From Bacillota bacterium (GTDB taxonomy: Bacteria; Bacillota; Clostridia; Saccharofermentanales; Fastidiosipilaceae), in assembly GCA_023420715.1 (NCBI GenBank), contig JAEZVR010000063.1, positions 1-11,832 of the forward strand: DNA of 11,832 bases, written 5' to 3'. A model generated the notes under the pieces. The model saw only the letters and a program-made list of their open reading frames with translations. It was not told where the DNA came from and made no database searches. A program made the translations under genes and the position numbers. Within the stretch, counting starts at the first letter, position 1. Every line of letters begins with the position of its first letter. Shown here one piece after another: positions 1 to 7,905 of this stretch.

Positions 1-676
1 ATTGACGCGCCAAAGCTTGATGAAACAAGTCGTCATTGACGACTGCAAGTGCATATAAAGTAATGCCTTCTGCCGCCAAAATTTGGCGACCACTCTGATT
101 TCGATCGACAACAGATAAGGTCTCGGAAATTTCTGCCCCAATCTCTTTAAGTGCTGGCAGCCAGCTACGCAGATAACTAGATGCCTGCGTCACCAAATCC
201 ACAATATGCAAGGCCTTTTTACCAGATAAAGAGCGGCTGTCCATCGGTTGACCATAACCGTCCTGGCAGACATAGGTTCCATCCTTAAAGATACTTAAAT
301 GTGGTTTTTGCAAAAGCTTGGCGCATTGCAATGAAAAAAAGAAATCTCGGCGTTCACCACCAGAAATAAAGTCGAATGACAATTCAGATAAGACCGCCAC
401 ACAACGATCTATGACACGCCGATAAATCGGATTTTTTTCGTATTGTTCTGAAACACAGGCACCAATACGTTGATGAAAAGTCGATGGGTCGCCAACAGCA
501 GCTTCAATCTCACCCAATAAATTTTTGGCATCTGCTTCTGAACCATATAGAAAATGTGTATTCACGTAATATGGACCAAACAAACCACTGGTATACCAGA
601 AAGGCTGTTCCGGGGGACAGACACGGATCGCTTGTGTCACAAATAAATCTTCGATAATGCTTGTATGGATCTTCAT
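1..676 (-). CDS. pyrE: PyrE-like orotate phosphoribosyltransferase, divergent (3' end outside window)
   Basis: This reading frame stays open from an ATG at 676 to the window edge, giving 225 codons, so the C-terminus is missing. It starts 8 bases after the pyrD stop, and the GAGG of its ribosome binding site overlaps that stop (TGAGG). Visible blocks are FWYTSGLFGPYYVNTHF (residues 26-42), ISGGERRDFFF (104-114), FKDG (130-133), HIVDLVTQASS (157-167) and VVDRNQSG (189-196). The 157-167 block lies where phosphoribosyltransferases carry the PRPP-binding loop (VVDDVxTTGxS). Here the first Asp is replaced by Val159, while Asp160, Thr163 and Ser166-167 remain. As the last gene seen in a UMP operon that otherwise lacks pyrE, it most likely converts orotate and PRPP to OMP in the cytoplasm. 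I recall similar Clostridia proteins annotated as OPRT. The assignment rests mainly on context and the weak PRPP motif; another phosphoribosyltransferase role is possible. Confidence 0.72.
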   Translation of the reverse strand, partial: MKIHTSIIEDLFVTQAIRVCPPEQPFWYTSGLFGPYYVNTHFLYGSEADAKNLLGEIEAAVGDPSTFHQRIGACVSEQYEKNPIYRRVIDRCVAVLSELSFDFISGGERRDFFFSLQCAKLLQKPHLSIFKDGTYVCQDGYGQPMDSRSLSGKKALHIVDLVTQASSYLRSWLPALKEIGAEISETLSVVDRNQSGRQILAAEGITLYALAVVNDDLFHQALARQ

Positions 677-684
677 CTTTTACC

Positions 685-1602
685 TCACCATAATTCTAAT
701 TGACCGACGAGTTCTGAGGGATGTTGGTAACCCTGATTTTGCATCCAGTCAACAAAATCTGCCACGATCCTTTGGATGCCGGTCGGGTGAACCAAGTTAT
801 GGGTTCCAATTTGTACCGCATCTGCCCCAGCCAGCATAAATTCAATCGCATCTGATGCAGAAGAAATGCCACCCATGCCAATAATGGGGCAGCTGACACA
901 CTGACGGACGGCATGTACCATACGCAAGGCAATAGGCTTAATGCACGGGCCAGATAAGCCACCGGTATTATTCTTTAGAATCGGCCGCTTGGTTTGAATA
1001 TCAATTGCCATACCCATAACCGTGTTGATCAGGGAAATGGCATCTGCACCCCCAGCTTCTGCCGCCCGTGCAACATCTTCGATCGATGTGACATTCGGCG
1101 TTAATTTAACCCAAATTTTCTTTTGACTGATCTGCTTGACCGCTTTGGTAATGTGTTCAATTTGACTTGGATCTGCACCAAAACTCATGCAACCTGCCTG
1201 AACATTTGGACAACTCAAATTTAATTCGATAACTGGTGCATCAATAGCTTCAAGTTTTTCGCAGGTCTTAAGATAATCCTCAATGGTACGCCCTGCAACA
1301 TTCAAAACCATTGTCGTCGGTAGTTTTCGCATCCGCGGCCAGTGCTCGGCAATCAGAACATCGACACCCGGATTTTGTAAGCCAACACTATTGAGCATCC
1401 CTGCAGCGGTCTCCATCACACGGGGACCTGGATTTCCAGCTCTTGGTTCTAGTGTCGTGCCTTTTGCCACAAGACCACCCCAAAGGCTCAGATCCAAAAA
1501 TTGGCTTGCTTCTTCCCCGAATCCATAAGTGCCAGAAGCTGCAATAAAAGGGTTTTTAAAAGAAATACCTGCAATTACCGTTGTCAGATCAAGATTATGC
1601 AT
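685..1602 (-). CDS. pyrD: Dihydroorotate dehydrogenase class 1B, catalytic subunit PyrD
   Basis: The 305-residue FMN-binding TIM barrel oxidises dihydroorotate to orotate, the fourth step of UMP synthesis. The active-site Cys131 of the class 1 enzymes lies in NLSCPN (128-133); class 2 enzymes use Ser. Lys47 (VAKGTT), Asn71 (MLNSVGLQNPG) and Lys166 (WVKLTPN) match the FMN and substrate ligands of the family. The phosphate-binding end is visible as GGISSASDAIEFMLAGADAVQIGT-like sequence near residues 243-266. The adjacent pyrK makes this the NAD-dependent 1B type, expected to form a PyrD2-PyrK2 tetramer. The length is typical for the family. The ATG at 1602 lies 10 bases after the pyrK stop. 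Its ribosome binding site (GGGAGTAGG) overlaps that stop and is weaker than those of the neighbours, so translation may be coupled to pyrK. Confidence 0.97.
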   Translation of the reverse strand: MHNLDLTTVIAGISFKNPFIAASGTYGFGEEASQFLDLSLWGGLVAKGTTLEPRAGNPGPRVMETAAGMLNSVGLQNPGVDVLIAEHWPRMRKLPTTMVLNVAGRTIEDYLKTCEKLEAIDAPVIELNLSCPNVQAGCMSFGADPSQIEHITKAVKQISQKKIWVKLTPNVTSIEDVARAAEAGGADAISLINTVMGMAIDIQTKRPILKNNTGGLSGPCIKPIALRMVHAVRQCVSCPIIGMGGISSASDAIEFMLAGADAVQIGTHNLVHPTGIQRIVADFVDWMQNQGYQHPSELVGQLELW

Positions 1603-1612
1603 GCGTTCAAAC

Positions 1613-2416
1613 CTACTCCCATATCACTTGTTGCGCATCAAAAACAGGTCCGTCATAACAACAACGCGCATATGCCAATACCTCGGTTTGTGGATCTTTG
1701 GTTTGACAGGCGCAGCCTAGACACAAACCAACCCCACACGCCATTCTTGCCTCTAACGAGACTTGACAAGCAAGATGTTTTGCAGCGGCAAAATCTGCAA
1801 CAGCCTGCATCATGGGAATAGGACCACAGGCGACGACCTGAATTTTCTTTGCAGTATTCAACAACTCGCGATAAACCGCTTTAAGGGCCACCATGACATT
1901 CCCATTTAAATCCAAATCGCCGCTTTCTGATGCGATCAGACAATGTGGCGTCAATGCTTTAAAGGCATTTGTTAGAACGGCATCATTTGCCGATTTAAAG
2001 CCAAAAGCTGCCCCAGCTAAAATCTGCTTTTCTTTTAAATAGCCCAAATAATAATGTAATGGGTATACGCCAGTGCCACCCCCAACAACAAGGACTGCCG
2101 TTTGGTTATCGACTGGCTGAAACCCATTGCCAAGCGGCCCTAAAACAGAGACTGTTTCGCCCTCTTTTAATGCCAATAAGCGCGCCATCCCACTACCTTT
2201 TGGTCGGCCACCGACCGAAAAAGTACCCTGGTTTAAATCGACGGCGGCAATACCCAAGGGGCGGCGCAAAAAATGTTCCATCACAGAAAATGCCACAAAC
2301 TGACCAGGCCTTGCCAGCCTAGCCAAATCTGGTGCCAAAAAGGTCAACATTCTCTGACCACCACCCAAATCCTCACGTTGAATTAATTTTGCCTGATGTG
2401 TTATTTGTGCGACCAT
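1613..2416 (-). CDS. pyrK: Dihydroorotate dehydrogenase electron-transfer subunit PyrK
   Basis: The 267-residue FAD and [2Fe-2S] protein passes electrons from PyrD to NAD+. A ferredoxin-reductase-like fold is visible: RPGQFV (36-41), FAD-binding RRPLGI (51-56), the VVGGGTGVYPL nucleotide loop (110-120; most relatives have GGGIGVAPL) and ACGPIPMMQAV (196-206). At the C-terminus are the iron-sulfur cysteines Cys227, Cys232 and Cys235, with Cys253 in CYDGPVF as the likely fourth; Cys252 next to it is an alternative. The frame could run upstream to 2446, but that extension overlaps the end of carB. The ATG at 2416 has a very strong GGAGGGGG site next to the carB stop and starts the family-like MVAQITHQ, so it was chosen. 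The gene lies 11 bases after carB and 10 before pyrD. It is the marker gene for class 1B dihydroorotate dehydrogenase. Confidence 0.97.
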   Translation of the reverse strand: MVAQITHQAKLIQREDLGGGQRMLTFLAPDLARLARPGQFVAFSVMEHFLRRPLGIAAVDLNQGTFSVGGRPKGSGMARLLALKEGETVSVLGPLGNGFQPVDNQTAVLVVGGGTGVYPLHYYLGYLKEKQILAGAAFGFKSANDAVLTNAFKALTPHCLIASESGDLDLNGNVMVALKAVYRELLNTAKKIQVVACGPIPMMQAVADFAAAKHLACQVSLEARMACGVGLCLGCACQTKDPQTEVLAYARCCYDGPVFDAQQVIWE

Positions 2417-2420
2417 CGAT

Positions 2421-2428
2421 CCCCCTCC
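2421..2428 (-). promoter_or_regulatory. Ribosome binding site that fixes the pyrK start
   Basis: GGAGGGGG overlaps the carB stop codon (TAGGAGGGGG) and lies four bases before the ATG at 2416. It supports this ATG over the in-frame ATG at 2446 inside carB, which would add ten residues with no family match. Confidence 0.8.
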
Positions 2429-5400
2429 TAGCGTTGGTCTGAGCAAACCTTCGTCCGTGTTTTGCTAACAAGTTGCGCCAAGGCAGCTAAGGGCATCGGA
2501 TTGAGATCCGTCGGTTTAATCTGCTGTTGCAAACAGGCAATGACAGCCGCACAGGTGTCTAAAGAAGTAATCGTGGGAATACCTTGTTCAATACAGCGGC
2601 GACGCAATGCAAAACCAGAGCTCTTTGGATCGCTGTGGTCCGTCGTATTTATGAGCAAACGGATCTTCCCACTGCCCACCAAATCAGCCACTGTCGGAGA
2701 GCTATCTCCGATTCGACGAGCACTATTCGTTGGCACACCATGTCGGTTCAGGTAATTGGCCGTTCCCCCGGTACCATATAATTCGAATCCCATGTCCAAT
2801 AATTTTTCGGCAAGCGGCAGGAGTTCCCCTTTGTCTGCATCTCGAACCGTCAGTAGGATACCCTCGCCACGTTTTGGAAATTTAAAGCCAGATGCCAGAA
2901 TTGCCTTAAACATTGCCTCGTGGTAATACTCAGATAAGCCCAGAACTTCCCCGGTACTCTTCATCTCCGGACCTAAAGCCGTATCGACATCGTGTAATTT
3001 TTCAAATGAGAAAACAGGGGCCTTAATCGCATACACACCGGGATAATTGGCATATAAACCTTTACCATAACCCAGCTGCTCAATGGTTTCGCCCAACATC
3101 ACACGTGTTGCCAAATTGACAATCGGTAATCCAGTTACCTTGCTGATATATGGAATGGTTCGACTGGATCTAGGATTGACCTCGATGACATAAACGGTAT
3201 CGTTATACAAGATGTATTGAATATTCAATAATCCAACGATACCCATTTTTTGAGCCAAGCGCTCGGTATACACTTCAATGGTCTGGCGCACGGTATCACT
3301 AATATGAGCTGGAAAAATTGAAATGGAATCACCAGAATGGACACCAGCTCTTTCCAAATGCTCCATAATGCCTGGAATGAGCACAGACTGGCCGTCACAA
3401 AGGGCATCAACTTCTAGTTCCGTCCCCATAAGGTATTTATCCACCAAAATCGGATGTTCTTGCACATCTCGGTTGATAATATCCATGTATTCCCGCACAT
3501 CCGATTCACATGCGCAGATGACCATCCCTTGACCGCCCAAGACATAAGAAGGTCTGAGCAAAACTGGATACATCAAGGATTCTGCAGCTGCCACAGCCTC
3601 GTCAGCTGTATAAACGGTATACCCTTGTGGGCGCGGGATATTGCACGCTTGCAACACCGCATCAAAACGTGCTCGATCCTCTGCCTCATCCACCCCATCG
3701 GCACTGGTTCCCAAAATGGGATACCCCATATCCGTCACAGCTTGAATCAACTTAATGGCAGTCTGTCCGCCAAATTGACAAATCACACCAACCGGTTCCT
3801 CATTTTCAAGAACCCCGCGCACATCGTCCGGGGTGAGGGGTTCAAAATATAATCGATCAGATATGTCAAAATCCGTAGAGACCGTTTCTGGATTGTTGTT
3901 AATAATAACAGCTTCATATCCGTGCTTTTTTAATTCTTGGACACAGTGCACCGAGCAATAATCAAATTCAATCCCCTGGCCAATTCTAATGGGTCCAGAC
4001 CCCAGCACAACGACCCGTGGCTTAGAAGCCACAGTCGCCTCATTTTCTAAACCGTAGGTGCCATAAAAATATGGCGTTTGCGCTTCGAATTCGCCTGCGC
4101 ATGTATCGACCATTTTATACGCATGATGCAGTCCCAAAGCCAAGCGTTTTTGGCGCACCTCGGCAACCGACAAATTGGTTAAGGTGGCAAGCCATTGGTC
4201 GGAAAAGCCATAACGACAGGCTTGTTTTAGGATTTGATCGTCAAGGCATTGTGTGCTTAGAAGCTGTTGTTCCACATCGATAATCGTTTTAAGATGAGCT
4301 AAAAAATAGCGGCTGATCCTGGTTCGATCATACAGGACATCCATCGAATAACCACGGCGCAACGCTTCTGCGATATAAAACAAACGGCGATCATCGACCG
4401 TATCCACCAACACATCGAAAGATCCCTCGTCCATTTGTGCCAAATCTGGCCGATACAGACCACGGTCAGCCGTTTCTAAAGATCGAATTGCTTTCATGAG
4501 GGCAGCTTCGACGGTAGAGCCAATAGCCATGACTTCACCAGTTGCCTTCATCTGTGTCCCGAGTTTGCGCTTAGCCTTGACAAATTTATCAAAAGGCCAT
4601 TTGGGAATTTTACAAACAACATAATCGACAACGGGCTCTGATGCCGCCGTTGTCGCGCCTGTGACCACGTTTTGAATTTCATCTAAATGAAAGCCAAGTG
4701 CAATTCGTGAAGCAACCTTAGCAATCGGATATCCAGTCGCTTTAGAAGCGAGGGCAGATGAGCGAGACAAGCGCGGATTCACTTCGATCACCGCATATTC
4801 ACCACTCGTCGGATGCAGGGCAAATTGAACATTACAACCACCTTCGATTTCTAATGCATTGACGATGTTGAGTGCCGCCGTGCGCAGTTTTTCCACCTCT
4901 TTATTGGTCAAGCTCAAAGCAGGGGCAAAGACAATGGAATCACCCGTGTGAATGCCAACGGGATCAAAGTTTTCCATGCTGCAAATCGTAATCGCATTCC
5001 CAGCGGAATCACGGACAGCTTCGTATTCAATTTCTTTCCATCCGGCAATGGATTTTTCAACTAAGACCTGCTGCACACGACTCATCTCCAGGCCTTTTTC
5101 TGCGATGGCCACCATCTCGGCTTCTGTGTGCGCAATGCCACCACCCGTCCCACCAAGCGTGAAAGCCGGACGAATAATGACTGGATAACCAATCTCCATG
5201 GCCAACTGACGACATTCATCTAAATGATGCGCAATACCGGAGGGAATGCAGGGCTCGCCAATTTCGAGCATGGTCTGACGAAAAGCTTCCCGGTCTTCGC
5301 CCTTAAATATACCGGCTGCTGAGGTGCCCAAGAGTTCAATGTGATGCTTCTCCAAAAAACCGGTTTCTGAAAGTTCCATGGCAACATTCAAGCCCGTTTG

Positions 5401-5676
5401 ACCACCTAGAGAGGCTAGAATTGCATCGCAGTTTTCAGCCAAGAGAATGCGTTTAATCACATCAATTTGCAAGGGTTCCACATAAACCTGATCTGCCATA
5501 TCTAAATCGGTCATGATCGTTGCCGGGTTGCTATTGACCAAAACAACTTCTAAACCTTCTTCTTTTAAGGTACGACAAGCCTGTGTCCCCGCATAATCAA
5601 ACTCCGCAGCCTGTCCAATAATAATCGGCCCAGATCCGATAACCATGACCTTTTTTATATCCGTTCGCTTTGGCAT
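2428..5676 (-). CDS. carB: Carbamoyl-phosphate synthase large subunit
   Basis: The 1082-residue enzyme (E. coli CarB is about 1073) makes carbamoyl phosphate from bicarbonate, ammonia and two ATP, the first step of pyrimidine and arginine synthesis. It shows the expected internal duplication: the pre-ATP-grasp motif GSGPIIIGQAAEFDY at residue 14 and GSGPIRIGQGIEFDY at 559, each followed by an ATP-grasp domain (EVNPRLSRSSALASKATG and EVNPRSSRTIPYISKVTG). The C-terminal 130 or so residues form an MGS-like regulatory domain with YGTGGT (967-972) and NTT (1010-1012), which correspond to UMP-binding residues of the E. coli protein. The start at 5676 follows AGGGGAGG with a spacing of eight. The gene for the glutaminase subunit, carA, is not next to it. 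The frame is intact. Control by UMP and PRPP is likely by analogy with Bacillus PyrAB, but is inferred. Confidence 0.98.
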   Translation of the reverse strand: MPKRTDIKKVMVIGSGPIIIGQAAEFDYAGTQACRTLKEEGLEVVLVNSNPATIMTDLDMADQVYVEPLQIDVIKRILLAENCDAILASLGGQTGLNVAMELSETGFLEKHHIELLGTSAAGIFKGEDREAFRQTMLEIGEPCIPSGIAHHLDECRQLAMEIGYPVIIRPAFTLGGTGGGIAHTEAEMVAIAEKGLEMSRVQQVLVEKSIAGWKEIEYEAVRDSAGNAITICSMENFDPVGIHTGDSIVFAPALSLTNKEVEKLRTAALNIVNALEIEGGCNVQFALHPTSGEYAVIEVNPRLSRSSALASKATGYPIAKVASRIALGFHLDEIQNVVTGATTAASEPVVDYVVCKIPKWPFDKFVKAKRKLGTQMKATGEVMAIGSTVEAALMKAIRSLETADRGLYRPDLAQMDEGSFDVLVDTVDDRRLFYIAEALRRGYSMDVLYDRTRISRYFLAHLKTIIDVEQQLLSTQCLDDQILKQACRYGFSDQWLATLTNLSVAEVRQKRLALGLHHAYKMVDTCAGEFEAQTPYFYGTYGLENEATVASKPRVVVLGSGPIRIGQGIEFDYCSVHCVQELKKHGYEAVIINNNPETVSTDFDISDRLYFEPLTPDDVRGVLENEEPVGVICQFGGQTAIKLIQAVTDMGYPILGTSADGVDEAEDRARFDAVLQACNIPRPQGYTVYTADEAVAAAESLMYPVLLRPSYVLGGQGMVICACESDVREYMDIINRDVQEHPILVDKYLMGTELEVDALCDGQSVLIPGIMEHLERAGVHSGDSISIFPAHISDTVRQTIEVYTERLAQKMGIVGLLNIQYILYNDTVYVIEVNPRSSRTIPYISKVTGLPIVNLATRVMLGETIEQLGYGKGLYANYPGVYAIKAPVFSFEKLHDVDTALGPEMKSTGEVLGLSEYYHEAMFKAILASGFKFPKRGEGILLTVRDADKGELLPLAEKLLDMGFELYGTGGTANYLNRHGVPTNSARRIGDSSPTVADLVGSGKIRLLINTTDHSDPKSSGFALRRRCIEQGIPTITSLDTCAAVIACLQQQIKPTDLNPMPLAALAQLVSKTRTKVCSDQR

Positions 5677-5691
5677 ACCAACGCCTCCCCT

Positions 5692-6639
5692 TTATGCTCG
5701 ATTCAAATAACGATCGATGGCCTGATTCAAATCTGCCTGCATCGCCAAGGCTGCCTGTCTTGTCATATCCTGATAATTTTCCGGACAGCCCTGTTTTTGC
5801 CAAGCACACATCAAACTGCGCGAAGCATTGACAATGGCACCCCGACCATTTTGATCGAAATTAACAGCGACATCATCCCCTGTAGCACCCTGCGCACCAT
5901 ATCCCGGAACAAGGATGAAAGTTTTTGGCATCCGCTGTCTAAGTTTTTTTGCCTGATCTGGCCATGTTGCGCCCACAACAGCGCCAACCGCAGAATAACC
6001 CCATGCACCGATGAGGTTTTCGCCCCAAGTCTGCACCAGATCAGCCATGGCTTCAAAAACCAACCGACCATCTTCCAGTTTTAAATCTTGTAAATCCCCA
6101 GCAGATGGATTGGACGTTCTGACCAGAATAAAACAACCGCTATGGTTCGATTGATGCATTTGAATAAATGGCGCGATCCCATCGATGCCGAGATAGGCAT
6201 TTAAGGTAATGGCGTCTATGTTGTAGGCCTGTAACGACGAGGTCTGAGCGCGCGTCGTTTGATCTAAATAAGCTGCTGCATAAGCTGAGGCCGTAGACCC
6301 AATATCCCCCCGTTTGGCATCGGCAATCACAATCAAGCCCTTTTCTTTTGCATACGCACAAGTTTTAGCAAAGACAGCCATACCCTGTGGTCCGAGCGCT
6401 TCGTAAAATGCCAATTGCGGTTTGACGGCAGGCACAATATCACAAACGGCATCGATCAACCCCTGATTGAAGGCCAAAATAGCTTGACAAGCGGCCAAGA
6501 GCGGATCTGCATGCTCCGCTTGGGCGGCTGCGATCAACTGGGGTGGCACATAAGCCATAACCGGATCCAGGCCCATCACGGTGGGATTATTTTTTTTCAT
6601 GATTGCTTCGATTAAACGATCAGCAAAGTGTTGCATCAT
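5692..6639 (-). CDS. pyrF: Orotidine 5'-phosphate decarboxylase (PyrF, subfamily 2 type)
   Basis: This TIM barrel decarboxylates OMP to UMP, the last step of the pathway. The start at 6639 gives 315 residues, the length of the longer subfamily 2 enzymes rather than the roughly 240 of Bacillus PyrF. NNPTVMGLDP (17-26) opens the barrel. The active-site set is clear: Lys73 in VKPQ, then DAKRGDIGST (107-116) with Asp107, Lys109 and Asp112. RTSNPSAGDLQDL, PGYGAQGAT and NASRSLM form the C-terminal phosphate-binding region. The open frame extends upstream to 6837 inside pyrC, but those residues are not family-like. ATGs at 6639 and 6636 are adjacent and follow AAAGGTGG; either could be used. The start overlaps the last 20 bases of pyrC, which favours translational coupling. 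carB follows after 15 bases. Confidence 0.95.
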   Translation of the reverse strand: MMQHFADRLIEAIMKKNNPTVMGLDPVMAYVPPQLIAAAQAEHADPLLAACQAILAFNQGLIDAVCDIVPAVKPQLAFYEALGPQGMAVFAKTCAYAKEKGLIVIADAKRGDIGSTASAYAAAYLDQTTRAQTSSLQAYNIDAITLNAYLGIDGIAPFIQMHQSNHSGCFILVRTSNPSAGDLQDLKLEDGRLVFEAMADLVQTWGENLIGAWGYSAVGAVVGATWPDQAKKLRQRMPKTFILVPGYGAQGATGDDVAVNFDQNGRGAIVNASRSLMCAWQKQGCPENYQDMTRQAALAMQADLNQAIDRYLNRA

Positions 6640-7888
6640 AGACCACCTTTCCGCCGACGATCGTCTGCTGAACCTTGCCTTGAAGTTGCATGCCATGATA
6701 GGGCGAATTCGCAGATTTTGAAGCTGTTTTAAAGCGATCAAAGGTCCAGACTTCATCCAAATTGACAATGGTGAAATCCGCCTGTCTGCCGCATGCAAAA
6801 TCCCCGGCATTTTGCTGAAATAATTTGGCCGGTTCAAGACTGAGTTTTCTGGCCAAATCTTGTAGCGTTAAATGACCTGGCAAAACCAAAGCGGTATAAC
6901 AAAGCGCAAAGGCAGATTCCAGACCAATCAGGCCATTCTTTGCCTCATCGAAGGGCACATCCTTGTCGTCTGCATGATGCGGTGCATGGTCGGTCGCAAT
7001 GATATCCAACGTGTGATCCTTCAAGCCTTCAATAATGGCGGCCCGATCTTCTGGCCTGCGCAGCGGCGGATTGACCCGAGCATAAGTATTAAAACCGAGG
7101 CAAGCATCATCTGTTAAGACAAAATAATGTGGACAGGTTTCTGCCGTTACACGCACACCATCTTTTTTAGCGCGGCGGATTAGTTCGACAGCGCCTTTCG
7201 TACTAATATGTGCCAAATGCACGGGTAAATTAAGGGATTGGGCAATGATAATATCCCGTGCAACCATAATATCTTCTGCAATGGCAGGCACCCCTTTTAC
7301 CCCCATTTTGGTCGCATTTTCACCTTCATTCATATAGCCATCTGCCAAACTGGGGTCTTCGCAATGGTTGATGACCGTCAAGCCAAAGTCATGCCCGTAT
7401 AGCATCCCTTTGCGCATCATATCCGCTGTCGATACCGGCGCACCATCATCTGATAGAGCCACAATGCCCGCCGCCTTCATGGCACCAATATCGGCCAGTT
7501 GCTCCCCTTTTAAACCCTTGCTTACAGCGCCAATGGGAAGGACTCTCACCACCCCCTTGGTTTGGGCTTTGAACAGAATATCGTTCACCACAACTGCCGA
7601 ATCACATACAGGATTTGTATTTGGCATACAAGCAACTGCTGTAAACCCACCGCGCGCCGCCGTTTTTGTCCCCGATTCGATATCTTCTTTATGGGTAAAA
7701 CCAGGATCTCTCAAGTGGACATGGGCATCAATAAAGCCAGGAAAAACCGGGTTGTTTTGTGCATCTATCTCCACATCAAAAGGGCCGTCATATGGCTCCG
7801 TAATCAAGCCATCCTTATAATAAATCTCAGCGGCATATTCGCCTCGATGCGGATCGATTAAGCGCGCATTGAAAATTCTTCCGTTCAT
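6620..7888 (-). CDS. pyrC: Dihydroorotase, type I
   Basis: The 422-residue zinc amidohydrolase cyclises carbamoyl aspartate to dihydroorotate. Metal ligands are visible: DAHVHLRDPG (54-63) with His56 and His58, Asp147/Asp148 in LSDDG (the bridging Asp of type I enzymes that use no carboxylated lysine), His175 in NHCED, His227 in HLAHIST, and catalytic Asp300 in ATDHAPH. Substrate-binding PNTNP lies at 89-93. The C-terminus returns to a small beta domain (FTIVNLDEVWTF), as in other long dihydroorotases. The chosen ATG at 7888 follows AAAGGA and starts MNGRIFNARLIDP, as in relatives. An ATG at 7906 overlaps the pyrB stop (TAATG), adds only six residues and has no good ribosome site. The gene lies 17 bases after pyrB and overlaps pyrF. 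Confidence 0.96.
   Translation of the reverse strand: MNGRIFNARLIDPHRGEYAAEIYYKDGLITEPYDGPFDVEIDAQNNPVFPGFIDAHVHLRDPGFTHKEDIESGTKTAARGGFTAVACMPNTNPVCDSAVVVNDILFKAQTKGVVRVLPIGAVSKGLKGEQLADIGAMKAAGIVALSDDGAPVSTADMMRKGMLYGHDFGLTVINHCEDPSLADGYMNEGENATKMGVKGVPAIAEDIMVARDIIIAQSLNLPVHLAHISTKGAVELIRRAKKDGVRVTAETCPHYFVLTDDACLGFNTYARVNPPLRRPEDRAAIIEGLKDHTLDIIATDHAPHHADDKDVPFDEAKNGLIGLESAFALCYTALVLPGHLTLQDLARKLSLEPAKLFQQNAGDFACGRQADFTIVNLDEVWTFDRFKTASKSANSPYHGMQLQGKVQQTIVGGKVVYDATLC
6643..6650 (-). promoter_or_regulatory. pyrF ribosome binding site inside the end of pyrC
   Basis: AAAGGTGG lies within the last codons of pyrC, three bases before the ATG at 6639 and six before the ATG at 6636. It supports these starts over the longer open frame and makes translation of pyrF physically dependent on ribosomes finishing pyrC. 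Confidence 0.65.
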
Positions 7889-7893
7889 AGCTT

Positions 7894-7899
7894 TCCTTT
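7894..7899 (-). promoter_or_regulatory. Ribosome binding site that decides the pyrC start
   Basis: AAAGGA lies five bases before the ATG at 7888 and inside the short stretch that would be coding if translation began at 7906. It favours the 7888 start. Confidence 0.6.
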
Positions 7900-7905
7900 C
7901 TGCCA

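Noticed and set aside
3454..3852. 132-codon plus-strand frame opposite carB
   Set aside because: Antisense to an intact, conserved CarB region with no supporting start signal.
6640..6837. N-terminal extension of pyrF by 66 residues
   Set aside because: It lies wholly inside pyrC in another frame, is basic and not family-like, and the ATG pair at 6636/6639 has its own ribosome site.
7368..7820. 150-codon plus-strand frame opposite pyrC
   Set aside because: It is the antisense of a well-conserved dihydroorotase, with no ribosome site and no recognisable domain; a shadow frame.
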